From positions 186,001 through 250,000 of the forward strand of contig JAVBKT010000002.1 of NCBI GenBank assembly GCA_031553915.1: a stretch of DNA of 64,000 nucleotides, written 5' to 3'. Below are positions 33,982 to 44,149 of this stretch, piece after piece. Both the position numbers and the translations under genes were made by a program. The notes beneath the pieces were generated by a model that made no database searches, was not told where the DNA came from, and worked only from the letters and a program-made list of their open reading frames with translations. This DNA comes from HGM13862 sp031553915 (lineage in GTDB: Bacteria; Bacillota; Dehalobacteriia; UBA4068). Within the stretch, counting starts at the first letter, position 1, and each line of letters opens with the position of its first letter.

Positions 33982-34942
33982 GCCGCGCCCAGGCTTCCTT
34001 TCCAAAATCACGAATATTTTGCGCAATCTCGCTCAGCCGGCGCAGGCGGTGATTAAGGGCAGAACGACCCAGAGAGGCCTCCGCACTCAGATCAGCCAGC
34101 GAATAATCCGGATATGCCAAGCGGACTTCCGCAGCCATGCGCAAATTGCGCGGCAATTTATCCAGTCCGATCATCTCGCTGATATAGTTAATATCCTCCA
34201 CCTGGCGCAAACCAGCTGCCACCACCTTATTCACATTGGCGGTATCGCAGTTGCGTTGGCGGTTGGCCTGGTTGCGCACTTCTTTGGTGACGCGCACGCT
34301 TTCAAATTCCAGCATCGAGCGGTGGCTGCCCATCACGTTCAGCAATTGGCTAATCTCATCCGCGCCTTTTAGATAAACAATTTCCGCGCCTTTGCGCCGG
34401 ACCATTTTACCCTGTAGATCAAATTCCGCCATGAGCTCAACCAACAGCTCTGCCTGCTCCTTCTCCAACGAGCCAAATTCCAGGTGATAGGCGCCCTCCG
34501 GCTCACTGAGCGATCCTGAGGCCAAAAAAGCGCCGCGCAAATAAGCGCGCTTGCAACAGGACGAAGCAAGAATGCTGCTCCTGATGCCGTTGGGAAAACC
34601 AAGCTGCCAGCAGTTATCCTGATCAAGCATACTTATCTGCCGCAAAAAAGCTGAGAGCTGCTCCTGATTTGGCAGATTAAGGGTAAAAACCTGATTTTTA
34701 TGCAAGCGGTTGCGGCGGTGAACGGTTAATTCCCGCTCCAAAGAAAAGTCGCGCGCCAAGGTAAACATTTTCCTCACCGAGCCGGCATGCTCTGTCTGCA
34801 TAAATGCGGAAATCTGCTGCCCGGCGCCAATACGGATAGTGCCGTTAATCAAAAAAAAGGCCACAAACTCCGTCCGGCGGCAGCAGGTTTTTGAGGACAT
34901 TATCCTTGTCAAATCATCTTTTACCCAGGTAGAAAAGCTCAT
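33968..34942 (-). CDS. whiA: DNA-binding protein WhiA
   Basis: A 324-residue protein with the LAGLIDADG-like N-terminal fold (CCKRAYLRGAFLASGSLSEP; EFGSLEKEQAELLVELM) and the C-terminal helix-turn-helix YPDYSLADLSAEASLGRSALNHRLRRLSEIA. WhiA affects cell division and chromosome segregation in Bacillus and controls sporulation in Streptomyces. The ATG overlaps the rapZ stop by 4 bp. In most Bacillota yvcK lies between rapZ and whiA; here it does not. Confidence 0.95.
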   Translation of the reverse strand: MSFSTWVKDDLTRIMSSKTCCRRTEFVAFFLINGTIRIGAGQQISAFMQTEHAGSVRKMFTLARDFSLERELTVHRRNRLHKNQVFTLNLPNQEQLSAFLRQISMLDQDNCWQLGFPNGIRSSILASSCCKRAYLRGAFLASGSLSEPEGAYHLEFGSLEKEQAELLVELMAEFDLQGKMVRRKGAEIVYLKGADEISQLLNVMGSHRSMLEFESVRVTKEVRNQANRQRNCDTANVNKVVAAGLRQVEDINYISEMIGLDKLPRNLRMAAEVRLAYPDYSLADLSAEASLGRSALNHRLRRLSEIAQNIRDFGKEAWARHEKK

Positions 34943-35817
34943 ACCAATTCCTTTTTGCGGTTAATATCGCGATGAGATATCGAGGTGCTATAACCGCTGC
35001 CGGCCAATTTTTTGCCAATATATTCCACCATAGCGACACTGCGGTGGCGCCCGCCGGTACAGCCAATTGCTATCGAAATATGCTTTTTGCCCTCTTGGTG
35101 ATAATGCGGCAGCAAATAGCGCAGCAAGCGCAGATATATACGCAAGAAATCTTTAGTCACCGGGTTTTGCAGAACATAATCCGCTACCGGTTGATTAATA
35201 CCGCTCATACTGCGTAATTCCTGAATATAGAAAGGGTTGGGCAAAAAACGTACGTCCATCACCAAATCCGCATCAATCGGCAAGCCGTACTTAAAGCCAA
35301 AGCTGCTGATAGAAACAGTTATGCCGATTTTATCCTGATAGCCCAGGATAGCTTCCAGATGAGCTGCCAGCTGCTGATTAGTAAACTCGCTGGTATCAAT
35401 GATAATATCCGCCACACCCCGCAGCCCTTCCATCAGCTGGCGTTCTCTTTTGACCAGCTCCAGGGTACTCATACCCTCTTCGCTCAATGGATGCGGACGG
35501 CGGTTTTCCTTAAAGCGCGACAAAAGCACATTGTCCGACGCCTCCAAAAACAAAACCTTTAAATCATCGCCATCACTGCGCAGATCTATAATAACCTGCT
35601 CAATCTCGGGGATGGAATCAATGCCGGTGCGCACATCAGCAACAATAGCCATTTGCGGCAGCTGCTTATGGGCCAGGCGCATCCCTTCAATAAATTTTGC
35701 AAAAAGATTGGGGGGCAAATTATCTACGCAAAAAAATCCGTGATCCTCCAAAGTTTTCACTACCTGGGATTTGCCTGCGCCGCTCATTCCTGTAATAATA
35801 AATATCTGACCCGGCAA
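34939..35817 (-). CDS. rapZ: RapZ/YvcJ family nucleotide-binding protein
   Basis: A 292-residue P-loop protein. Walker A is in FIITGMSGAGKSQVVKTLED, then GFFCVDNLPPNLFAKF, FLEASDNVLLSRFKENRRPHPL and the C-terminal RNA/metabolite motif SIAIGCTGGRHRSVAMVE. The start is TTG at 35817, with GGAGG 7 nt upstream. It hydrolyses nucleotides; in enterobacteria RapZ is an RNase adaptor for GlmZ, while the role in Bacillota is less clear. Confidence 0.94.
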   Translation of the reverse strand: MPGQIFIITGMSGAGKSQVVKTLEDHGFFCVDNLPPNLFAKFIEGMRLAHKQLPQMAIVADVRTGIDSIPEIEQVIIDLRSDGDDLKVLFLEASDNVLLSRFKENRRPHPLSEEGMSTLELVKRERQLMEGLRGVADIIIDTSEFTNQQLAAHLEAILGYQDKIGITVSISSFGFKYGLPIDADLVMDVRFLPNPFYIQELRSMSGINQPVADYVLQNPVTKDFLRIYLRLLRYLLPHYHQEGKKHISIAIGCTGGRHRSVAMVEYIGKKLAGSGYSTSISHRDINRKKELV

Positions 35818-35918
35818 AATATGCCCTCCCTTCGCAAAAATACTTTACGTCTAGACAAAAATTACTAACTAGATAAAGCAAACTAACACTACGTAATGCA
35901 AAATTCGCCTAAATAGAG

Positions 35919-37769
35919 CTAATTCCCTGCCTCGCTTGGGTGGAGAAAGACAAATAATTGTTCCGCGGCTTTTTTGTTCATTCCCGGGGTAACGGCTAAT
36001 TCTTCAACAGTCGCAGCTTTGATCGCCTTCAGCGAACCAAAGCATTTGAGCAGATTTTGCCGTCTGGTCGGGCCGATTCCCGGGGCATCATCCAGCACAG
36101 ACTTGGATTGGCGCTTGCTGCGCAGGCTGCGGTGAAAAGTGATGGCAAAACGGTGCGCCTCATCGCGCAGCCGCTGTAATAATTGCAAGGCCGGGTCTTG
36201 ATAGACCAAGCGCAATGGCTGTGACTGCCCGGGCAAATAAATTTCTTCAAACTGCTTGGCCAAGGAAATAAGCTGCGGCTTTTTTCCGGGCAGCTCAGCT
36301 AGGCGCGCTACTACTGATGATAATTGCCCCTTGCCGCCATCAATCACTATCAAATCAGGAAAATTGCCAAAATCCAGGCGTTCTTTTTTTTGTTCGCGCT
36401 CAGCCAGACCTCTTTTCCAGCGCCGTTCTAAAACCTCCTGCAAAGCAGCAAAATCATTGGACTCGGTCAGGGTTTTAATCTTAAAGCGGCGGTAAAGCTT
36501 GGGGTTGGCCACGCCATTAATAAAGACCACCATCGAGCCAACCATATCCGTGCCCTGAATATGGCTAATATCATAGCATTCAATGCGCGTTGGCGTATGC
36601 TCAAGCTTTAATGCCTGGCGCAAAGCCTCCAGCGCGGCACTGTTTTTCTCTTCCTGCCGTTCCTTGGCATTAAGATAGTTTTCCAGCACCACCCGGGCAT
36701 TTTCCTTCACCAGCCGGAGCAGGCGCAGCTTATCGCCACGCTGTGGCACAGCTATGCGTACCTTATGCCCGGCAGTAGCAGCAAAGCTTTCCGCCAGCAA
36801 AGCTGCATCCTCTGGCACAACCGATACATATAGCTGCGACGGGATATGATCGCCGCCGCCATAATACTCCTGCAAAAAACGCTTTAAGATCAACGCTTCA
36901 CTGCCCTCTTCGCTGATAGTCAAGCTATAATTGGCGCGGCTGACAACCATGCCTCCGCGCACGAAAAAGAGCTGTACCACAGCCTGATCATCAACAATAG
37001 CCGCGGCAATGACATCAAAATCACCCTCGCCTTTGCTGCTGTCTATGCCCTGTTGCGTAGCCAGATTTTTTAAGGTAGCAATCGCGTCACGGTGGCGGGC
37101 CGCCTCTTCAAAGCGCATTTGCTCGGCCGCCTGTTTCATCTGCTTTTCTTTATCTTTAATCAAAACAGGCAGCTTACCCTGGAGAAAAAGGGCAACCTGC
37201 TGCACAATCTCATTATATTCAGCCGCGGATATTTTCCCCTCGCAAGGCGCTTTGCAGCGGCCAATATGATAATTGAGGCAGGCCTGCTGATGCGAACGGA
37301 AAGCTTTCCCGCGGCAGGTGCGCAGAGGGAAAAAATCATGTACCCGCTCAATAGCCTTATGAATCGAACCGACAGAGGGATAGGGGCCAAAATAGCGGCT
37401 GCCGTCAGCTTTAGCGCGGCGGGCAACTATCAACCGCGGAAAATCCTCATCAATTGTCAACCGCAAATAGGGATAATGCTTATCATCACGCATGAGAATA
37501 TTATAATGCGGCGCATATTCTTTGATCAGATTAGCCTCGAGGATTAGCGCCTCCGCTTCGCTGGCCACCAGCACTGTCTCAAAATCGGCAATTTTCTCTA
37601 CCAAGCGTTCTGTCTTGATATCATGCTTACCGTTAAAATAAGAGCTCACTCTGTTTTTGAGATTTATGGCTTTGCCGACATAGATAATCTGGCCGCTACT
37701 GTCTTTCATCAAATAGCAGCCGGGAGAATCCGGGAGCTGATGCAGTTTTTTGCGCAGATTATCATTCAT
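35919..37769 (-). CDS. uvrC: Excinuclease ABC subunit C
   Basis: 616 residues: N-terminal GIY-YIG nuclease (LPDSPGCYLMKDSSGQIIYVGKAINLKNRV), Cys-rich CRGKAFRSHQQACLNYHIGRCKAPCEG, the UVR motif QAAEQMRFEEAARHRD, the C-terminal RNase H-like nuclease (CYDISHIQGTDMVGSMVVF; DLIVIDGGKGQLSS) and terminal helix-hairpin-helix DDAPGIGPTRRQNLL. It makes both incisions in nucleotide excision repair. It is 36 bp downstream of uvrA, in the order uvrB-MFS-uvrA-uvrC. Confidence 0.97.
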   Translation of the reverse strand: MNDNLRKKLHQLPDSPGCYLMKDSSGQIIYVGKAINLKNRVSSYFNGKHDIKTERLVEKIADFETVLVASEAEALILEANLIKEYAPHYNILMRDDKHYPYLRLTIDEDFPRLIVARRAKADGSRYFGPYPSVGSIHKAIERVHDFFPLRTCRGKAFRSHQQACLNYHIGRCKAPCEGKISAAEYNEIVQQVALFLQGKLPVLIKDKEKQMKQAAEQMRFEEAARHRDAIATLKNLATQQGIDSSKGEGDFDVIAAAIVDDQAVVQLFFVRGGMVVSRANYSLTISEEGSEALILKRFLQEYYGGGDHIPSQLYVSVVPEDAALLAESFAATAGHKVRIAVPQRGDKLRLLRLVKENARVVLENYLNAKERQEEKNSAALEALRQALKLEHTPTRIECYDISHIQGTDMVGSMVVFINGVANPKLYRRFKIKTLTESNDFAALQEVLERRWKRGLAEREQKKERLDFGNFPDLIVIDGGKGQLSSVVARLAELPGKKPQLISLAKQFEEIYLPGQSQPLRLVYQDPALQLLQRLRDEAHRFAITFHRSLRSKRQSKSVLDDAPGIGPTRRQNLLKCFGSLKAIKAATVEELAVTPGMNKKAAEQLFVFLHPSEAGN

Positions 37770-37805
37770 CTTTGCTCAACCTCTTAGTCAAAGTACGCTT
37801 GCTGA

Positions 37806-40643
37806 TTATTTTACAGTTAAAACCTTCTGCAAATATTGTCCGGTATAGCTTTTGGGGTTGGCGGCAATTTGCTCCGGCGTTCCGGTGGCAACCACCTCTC
37901 CGCCTTTATCCCCGCCCTCAGGCCCGAGATCAATCACATAATCAGCTGTTTTGATAACATGCGTATTATGTTCAATCACCACCACGCTGTCTCCTGCCTC
38001 TACCAGCTTTTGCAAAACCAGTAGCAGCTGGCTGATATCATCAATATGCAGCCCGGTGGTTGGCTCATCGAGGATATACAGTGTTTTGCCATTGGAGCGG
38101 CGCGATAGCTCTGTCGCCAGCTTCACCCGCTGCGCCTCTCCGCCGGACAAGGTAGTGGAGCTTTGCCCCAGCCGGATATAGCCCAAGCCCACCTCTTGCA
38201 GGGTATCAATTTTGCGTTTAATGCGCGGCAGATTGCTGAAAAAGCGTGCGGCCTCATCAACAGTCATATCCAGGACATCAGCAATACTTTTGCCTTTGTA
38301 TTTGATTTCCAGGGTCTCGCGATTATATCTTTTGCCGCGGCAAACCTCACACGGCACATAAATATCCGGCAAGAAATGCATCTCAATTTTTATTATACCA
38401 TCACCCTGGCAGGCTTCGCAGCGGCCGCCTTTGATATTAAAGCTAAAGCGGCCCTTTTTATAGCCGAGCACCTTGGCATCTGGCGTCATCGCGTACAAAT
38501 CGCGGATAAAATCAAACAAGCCGGTATAGGTAGCCGGGTTTGAGCGTGGCGTGCGGCCAATCGGCGACTGGTCAATCATGATCACCTTTTCCAAATGCTC
38601 CAGCCCTTCAATTTTATCATGCTTGCCGGAGATGGTATGCGCCCGGTTCAGCTTGCGCGCGCAGGTTTTATAAAGGATTTCATTGATCAGCGAGCTTTTG
38701 CCGGAACCGGAAACACCGGTGATGCAAATAAACTGACCTAAAGGTATTTCAACATCAATATTTTTCAAATTGTTGGCAGCAGCGCCTTTGATCAGCAAAT
38801 GACGGCCATCACTTTGGCGCCGTTGTTCTGGTACGGGAATGCTCTTGGCGCCGGAGAGATATTGGCCGGTTATTGACTTTTTACAGGCCATAATTTTTTG
38901 CACCGGCCCCTCGGCCACGATATGCCCGCCATGCTCCCCTGCTCCCGGGCCAATATCAATAATATGGTCCGCGCTTTCCATCATTTCCTCATCATGCTCC
39001 ACTACCAGCACGGTGTTGCCCAGATCGCGCAGATTTTTTAAGGCCTGAATCAAGCGGCTATTATCGCGCTGATGCAAGCCAATGCTCGGCTCATCGAGAA
39101 TATAGAGAACCCCCATCAAATGCGAGCCGATCTGCGTGGCCAAACGGATACGCTGCGCTTCGCCCCCAGAGAGGGTTGCCGCGCCGCGGGACAAGCTGAG
39201 ATAATCAAGCCCCACCTGAATCAAAAAGCTCAAGCGCTCATTAATCTCTTTGATGATGCGTTCAGCTATCATTGCCTCCCGCTCGCTCAGATCTAAATGG
39301 CTGACAAATTCTTTGGCCTCGACCACAGTCATCTGGCTCAGCTGGTCAATATTCTTATCGCCGACTGTCACCGCCAAAGATTCGGGCTTCAGCTTTGCGC
39401 CATGACATTCTTCGCAGGGCTGGATGGTCATATATTTTTCAAACTCATCACGCATGAAGTCAGAATTGGTTTCCCTGTAGCGGCGCTCAAAATTGTTTAC
39501 TAACCCCTCCCAATGATGGGGCCAGCTCATAGGGGTTTTGCTGCCGGGCTCAAAATAGTTCACCATGAATTTTTCTTTGCCGCAGCCATAAAAAACCTCG
39601 TCCTTAACCCACCCAGGCAGGTCTTTATAGGGCATGTCCAGCGAAAATTTATGCGCCTCAGCCACTGCCTCAATATGCCGAAAATACCAGTTGTTGACAT
39701 TATTCATCGGCAAGAGGGCGCCTTCACGCAAGCTGAGATTGCAGTCATGAATCATCAGCTCCGCGTCAATATGCTGAGAATAACCCAGACCGGTGCAAGC
39801 CGGGCAAGCGCCAAAGGGATTGTTAAAAGAGAACATCCGCGGCGTCAATTCTTCCAAACTAATCCCGCAATCCGGGCAAGCAAAATTCTGCGAAAAAAGC
39901 TGCTCCTGATGCTCACCATCCGGCAAATCCGCCACCACCAGAGCTAAGCCTTCCGCCATATGGAGAGCCAGCTCCAAAGAATCTGCTAACCGCTTGTCCA
40001 GATTATCTCTCAGCACAATCCGGTCAATCACCAGCTCAATATCATGCTTGTTTTGTTTTTTCAGCTCAATATCTTCCGCCAGCTCCCGCATTTGTCCGTC
40101 CACACGCACACGCACATAACCCTGCGCTTTCATCTCAGCCAGGGTCCTTTTGAATTCACCTTTGCGGCCGCGCGCCACCGGAGCGAGAATTTGCATTTTG
40201 GTCTGCTCCGGCCACAGCTTAATCATATCAATAATCTGATCCACACTCTGGCGGCTAATCGGTCGTCCGCATTTGTGACAATGTGGATGACCGATTCTGG
40301 CATAGAGCAGTCGCAAATAATCATGAATCTCCGTCACAGTGCCTACGGTAGAGCGGGGGTTGTGGCTGGTAGATTTCTGGTCAATGGAGATAGCCGGAGA
40401 AAGACCGTCTATCTGGTCCACCTCCGGTTTGCTCATCTGCCCTAAAAATTGCCGCGCATAGGAAGACAGGGATTCGACATAGCGCCGCTGTCCTTCCGCA
40501 TAGATGGTATCAAAAGCGAGTGAGCTTTTGCCGCTGCCGGAAAGGCCGGTGATCACCACCAGCTTATCCCGGGGAATAGTGACATTGATATCCTTCAAGT
40601 TGTGTTGACGCGCGCCGCGAATAACGATATTGTTCTGACTCAT
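37806..40643 (-). CDS. uvrA: Excinuclease ABC subunit A
   Basis: 945 residues, a double ABC ATPase. First Walker A VVITGLSGSGKSSLAFDTIY; zinc module CPDCGISLEELTPRMFSFNNPFGACPAC; first signature LSGGEAQRIRLATQIGS. The second half has Walker A ITGVSGSGKSSLINEIL, zinc motif GGRCEACQGDGIIKIEMHFLPDIYVPCEVC and signature LSGGEAQRVKLATELS. It recognises DNA damage with UvrB. Length and motifs are complete. Confidence 0.98.
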   Translation of the reverse strand: MSQNNIVIRGARQHNLKDINVTIPRDKLVVITGLSGSGKSSLAFDTIYAEGQRRYVESLSSYARQFLGQMSKPEVDQIDGLSPAISIDQKSTSHNPRSTVGTVTEIHDYLRLLYARIGHPHCHKCGRPISRQSVDQIIDMIKLWPEQTKMQILAPVARGRKGEFKRTLAEMKAQGYVRVRVDGQMRELAEDIELKKQNKHDIELVIDRIVLRDNLDKRLADSLELALHMAEGLALVVADLPDGEHQEQLFSQNFACPDCGISLEELTPRMFSFNNPFGACPACTGLGYSQHIDAELMIHDCNLSLREGALLPMNNVNNWYFRHIEAVAEAHKFSLDMPYKDLPGWVKDEVFYGCGKEKFMVNYFEPGSKTPMSWPHHWEGLVNNFERRYRETNSDFMRDEFEKYMTIQPCEECHGAKLKPESLAVTVGDKNIDQLSQMTVVEAKEFVSHLDLSEREAMIAERIIKEINERLSFLIQVGLDYLSLSRGAATLSGGEAQRIRLATQIGSHLMGVLYILDEPSIGLHQRDNSRLIQALKNLRDLGNTVLVVEHDEEMMESADHIIDIGPGAGEHGGHIVAEGPVQKIMACKKSITGQYLSGAKSIPVPEQRRQSDGRHLLIKGAAANNLKNIDVEIPLGQFICITGVSGSGKSSLINEILYKTCARKLNRAHTISGKHDKIEGLEHLEKVIMIDQSPIGRTPRSNPATYTGLFDFIRDLYAMTPDAKVLGYKKGRFSFNIKGGRCEACQGDGIIKIEMHFLPDIYVPCEVCRGKRYNRETLEIKYKGKSIADVLDMTVDEAARFFSNLPRIKRKIDTLQEVGLGYIRLGQSSTTLSGGEAQRVKLATELSRRSNGKTLYILDEPTTGLHIDDISQLLLVLQKLVEAGDSVVVIEHNTHVIKTADYVIDLGPEGGDKGGEVVATGTPEQIAANPKSYTGQYLQKVLTVK

Positions 40644-40667
40644 TCGATTTTTGCTCCTGGTTAATTC

Positions 40668-41972
40668 TTATACTTCTTCCGGTTCGATTATTTCAGTTGC
40701 AGGTGCTTGTTCGGCGTCTATCTGGCCTTTTTTTGGCCGTTCCGGCCGGCCTTCCTTATCAAAGTTGAGGATTCTTTTGTTCAGCAATAAATACACTCCC
40801 AATAATGCCATGGCCACGCCGCTGCCGATCATAATGATGCGCACATCAATAATATCCGCGAGAGGGCCAAAGACTACCATCGCCAAAGGCATCGCCATAG
40901 AAGCCACCATATTGACCAGGGAAAAAACCCGGCCCATCATTTGCGGCTCGGTCTTTTCCTGCATAAAGGTCATCTCTGCTGTGCTGAACAAAGGCAGGGA
41001 TAAGCCAGCCAGAGCCATAATAACCAGATAAACCCAGAAATTGGCAGCCAGGCCCAAGCCAACGAAAGTGATACCGAACATACCCATGGCTACGCCGATA
41101 GAGAAAATTCTGTTCTTGAAACCGCTCCAGATAGCAATCACGATACCGCCTAAGATAGCGCCGATAGACCAGGCCATCTCATTAAAGGTCAGCATATACA
41201 CGCTATCCCAGCCAGGCAGCCAAAGAGAGGCGTCAAAAACACGCTCTACCAAAATGGGGGTCAGCGTGGCGCCCGGAGCAATCAAGAAGAAGGCGACTGC
41301 GTAAAATATCAGCATAAAGCGCAGCCAATCAGTGCGCTTAATATATGAAAGCCCCTCTTTTAGTTCTCCCAACATAGAGCCTTGAACAGCGTCCGCTGCT
41401 TTTTCCACCTTTTCCACTTTGACAAAGAGCATGACGCTAATACCGATAATTGCCGTGACAATATCAAAAAACAGCGCATTGACAAAACCTCTGGCCAAAA
41501 GCACACCGCCCAGGGCCGGCGCCAATAAGGTGAGCACATTCATGATCGTGGCGTTAATGGCGTTAACGCGCGTCAAATGCTCCACCGGAACAATCTGGGG
41601 GATCAGTGCGCTCACTGCCGGGCTCTGAATACCGCTGCCCAGAGAACGGGCGGCAATCACCACAAAAAGGAAGGTCCAGTTGGTGTATCCTGATATCCAG
41701 AGAATAATCAGCAATAAAGTTGTGAGGGCCGTAAACGCATCTGCCGCGATAATTAAAAATTTTCTATTATATCTGTCTGCCCAGACGCCTGCCAGCAAGG
41801 ACACTACCACCATCGGCACAAAATTACATGCCACAGCGATTGCCATCATCGCGCCTGAGCTTGTTTCGAGAGTTATATACCAGATCACCGCATATCCTAC
41901 CACCAAAGAGCCAATCAAGGTGATGGTCTGGGATGTGAGGAAAATGATGATCTTTTTCAACCATGTTTCCAT
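40668..41972 (-). CDS. MFS efflux transporter (MefA/EntS-like) between uvrB and uvrA
   Basis: A 434-residue major facilitator with about 12 hydrophobic segments. The MFS loop motif LAGVWADRYNRKFLII is present near residue 60, and the N-terminal METWLKKIIIFLTSQTITLI and the VNAINATIMNVLTLLAPALGG segment resemble the macrolide/drug efflux MFS_3 branch. GGAGG lies 5 nt before the ATG at 41972. It is 34 bp downstream of uvrB and 24 bp ahead of uvrA, so all are probably co-transcribed. The last 40 residues are an acidic, Pro-rich cytoplasmic tail. The substrate is unknown. Confidence 0.85.
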   Translation of the reverse strand: METWLKKIIIFLTSQTITLIGSLVVGYAVIWYITLETSSGAMMAIAVACNFVPMVVVSLLAGVWADRYNRKFLIIAADAFTALTTLLLIILWISGYTNWTFLFVVIAARSLGSGIQSPAVSALIPQIVPVEHLTRVNAINATIMNVLTLLAPALGGVLLARGFVNALFFDIVTAIIGISVMLFVKVEKVEKAADAVQGSMLGELKEGLSYIKRTDWLRFMLIFYAVAFFLIAPGATLTPILVERVFDASLWLPGWDSVYMLTFNEMAWSIGAILGGIVIAIWSGFKNRIFSIGVAMGMFGITFVGLGLAANFWVYLVIMALAGLSLPLFSTAEMTFMQEKTEPQMMGRVFSLVNMVASMAMPLAMVVFGPLADIIDVRIIMIGSGVAMALLGVYLLLNKRILNFDKEGRPERPKKGQIDAEQAPATEIIEPEEV

Positions 41973-42006
41973 TTGTTCCTCCGCATTGTCTATTTTTTCT
42001 CGCTGT

Positions 42007-44040
42007 CTATTTTCTGACAGCTGCTTTAATTTCCATAATAACATCACGCAATTCCGCCGCCTCCTCAAACTCAAGCCTGCGGGCTGCTTCGCGCATTTCT
42101 TTTTCTAAAGAGAGCAAGAGACGGTCGCGCTCCTTCTTGCTTAGCTTGGCCGGATCAACTGCTGCCTGCCCCAGCCCAAAGGCTGGCTTGCTTTTGCCGT
42201 ATTTAATTTCAAAGCCCTCAGCATTGGGCAAAACAGCGGCAATAACATCCTTAACCTCTTTAACAATAGTTGTCGGCGTGATGCCATGCACTTTATTATA
42301 TTCAATTTGCTTGGCGCGCCTGCGGTCAGTTTCACCGATAGCGGCGGCCATCGAATCAGTTATCTTGTCCGCATACATGATCACTTTGCCCTCAGCATTA
42401 CGGGCAGCGCGGCCAATGGTCTGAATCAAGCTGCGTTCCGAACGCAGGAATCCTTCTTTGTCCGCATCGAGAATGGCCACCAGAGTCACCTCGGGCAGAT
42501 CCAGGCCTTCGCGCAGAAGATTAATCCCCACCAGCACATCAAAGACGCCTAAGCGCAGATCGCGGACAATAGCCATCCGTTCCAGGGTTTTGACATCAGA
42601 ATGCAGATAATTGACCTTGACGCCGGCCTCGTTCAAATATTTGGTGAGGTCCTCGGCCATGCGCTTGGTAAGCGTGGTCACCAGCACCCGCTGGTTTTTT
42701 TCCACGCGTATTCTGATTTGCTCCAGCAAATCATCAATCTGCCCCTTAATTGGCCGCACCTCAATCTGCGGATCGAGCAAACCGGTAGGGCGTACCACTT
42801 GCTCAACCAAATTTTGTTTATGCTCCATCTCATAGGGGCCGGGCGTGGCTGAAACATAAATGGTCTGCCCTGCCCGCTCTTCAAACTCGGCAAAATTCAG
42901 CGGACGGTTATCTTTGGCGGAAGGCAGACGAAAACCATATTGCACCAGCTCATTCTTGCGGGAGCGGTCGCCTTCGTACATTCCTCTGATCTGAGGAATA
43001 GTGACATGCGATTCATCAATCATGATCAGATAATCATCCGGAAAATAATCAAGCAGAGTGTACGGCGCCTCGCCTTCCTGACGGCTGGTAAGATGCCGGC
43101 TGTAGTTTTCAATACCGCTGCAATGGCCAATTTCCTCCAGCATCTCCAAGTCAAAATTAGTGCGCTGTTCCAGTCTCTGCGCTTCTAGCAGCTTGTTCTG
43201 CGAACGCAAAATTTGCAGCTGCTCGGCTAATTCATTACGAATCAAAGTGAGCGCATTTTGCAGCTTGTCATTTTTAGTCACATAATGATTCGCCGGGAAA
43301 ACCGCCATTTTGGGCAGATTATCAGTTATCTCCCCGGTGAGGGTATCAATTTCCGTGAGGCGGTCAACTTCATCGCCAAAAAGCTCAATGCGCATGGCCC
43401 GGTCAGTAGAGCCGGCCGGGAAAATTTCAATGACATCGCCATGTACCCGAAATGTGCCGCGGTGAAAATCCATTTCATTACGGGTATACTGCATGTTGAC
43501 CAGCTTGCGTAATATCGCTTCCCGCTCTATCGCCTGCCCCGGAAAAAGAATCAGGGATAAGTCGAGATAATCGGCCGGATCACCGAGGCCGTAAATCGCC
43601 GACACCGAGGCCACGATCAAAGTATCTCTGCGTGTCAGCAAAGAGGCGGTAGCGCTATGGCGCAGCTTTTCAATCTCATCGTTAATGGACGAGTCCTTAG
43701 CAATATAGGTGTCAGATGACGCGATATAGGCCTCCGGCTGATAATAATCATAATAGCTGACAAAATACTCTACCGCATTGTCGGGAAAAAACTCCTTAAA
43801 TTCACCGCAGAGCTGAGCTGCCAGGGTTTTATTATGGGCTATCACCAGCGTTGGACGATTGAGCTTGGCTATCACATTGGCCATGGTAAAGGTTTTGCCA
43901 GAGCCGGTAACACCAAGCAAAACCTGATGATCCAAGCCCTGTTTCACCCCATCATAAAGAGCAGCAATGGCCTGAGGCTGGTCGCCGGTTGGCTGATAAT
44001 TGCTGTTGAGGGTAAAAGGTTTTTCCGCTTTGTTTGCCAT
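42007..44040 (-). CDS. uvrB: Excinuclease ABC subunit B
   Basis: 677 residues: Walker A LLGVTGSGKTFTMANVIA near residue 38, the beta-hairpin YYDYYQPEAYIASSDTYIAKD, TLTKRMAEDLTKYL, LREGLDLPEVTLVAILDADKEGFLRS, QTIGRAARNAEG and the C-terminal UVR motif LEKEMREAARRLEFEEAAELRD that contacts UvrC. GGAGG precedes the ATG. Upstream lies an SOS box and two promoters (44071-44197), so the uvr cluster is damage-inducible. Confidence 0.98.
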   Translation of the reverse strand: MANKAEKPFTLNSNYQPTGDQPQAIAALYDGVKQGLDHQVLLGVTGSGKTFTMANVIAKLNRPTLVIAHNKTLAAQLCGEFKEFFPDNAVEYFVSYYDYYQPEAYIASSDTYIAKDSSINDEIEKLRHSATASLLTRRDTLIVASVSAIYGLGDPADYLDLSLILFPGQAIEREAILRKLVNMQYTRNEMDFHRGTFRVHGDVIEIFPAGSTDRAMRIELFGDEVDRLTEIDTLTGEITDNLPKMAVFPANHYVTKNDKLQNALTLIRNELAEQLQILRSQNKLLEAQRLEQRTNFDLEMLEEIGHCSGIENYSRHLTSRQEGEAPYTLLDYFPDDYLIMIDESHVTIPQIRGMYEGDRSRKNELVQYGFRLPSAKDNRPLNFAEFEERAGQTIYVSATPGPYEMEHKQNLVEQVVRPTGLLDPQIEVRPIKGQIDDLLEQIRIRVEKNQRVLVTTLTKRMAEDLTKYLNEAGVKVNYLHSDVKTLERMAIVRDLRLGVFDVLVGINLLREGLDLPEVTLVAILDADKEGFLRSERSLIQTIGRAARNAEGKVIMYADKITDSMAAAIGETDRRRAKQIEYNKVHGITPTTIVKEVKDVIAAVLPNAEGFEIKYGKSKPAFGLGQAAVDPAKLSKKERDRLLLSLEKEMREAARRLEFEEAAELRDVIMEIKAAVRK

Positions 44041-44070
44041 CTGTCCTCCATAGTAATGTCTCGAAAAAAT

Positions 44071-44098
44071 ATTGTACCATAATTATGGATAAATGCAA
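44071..44098 (-). promoter_or_regulatory. Second (proximal) promoter of uvrB
   Basis: TTGCAT (complement of 44093-44098), a 16-bp spacer and TACAAT (complement of 44071-44076), about 30 bp before the uvrB start. It has no operator next to it and could give basal expression. Confidence 0.5.
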
Positions 44099-44149
44099 GA
44101 AAATTTTTGCATTTATTATCTGAAAATAAGTTTTTTTAGCTAACCAAAC

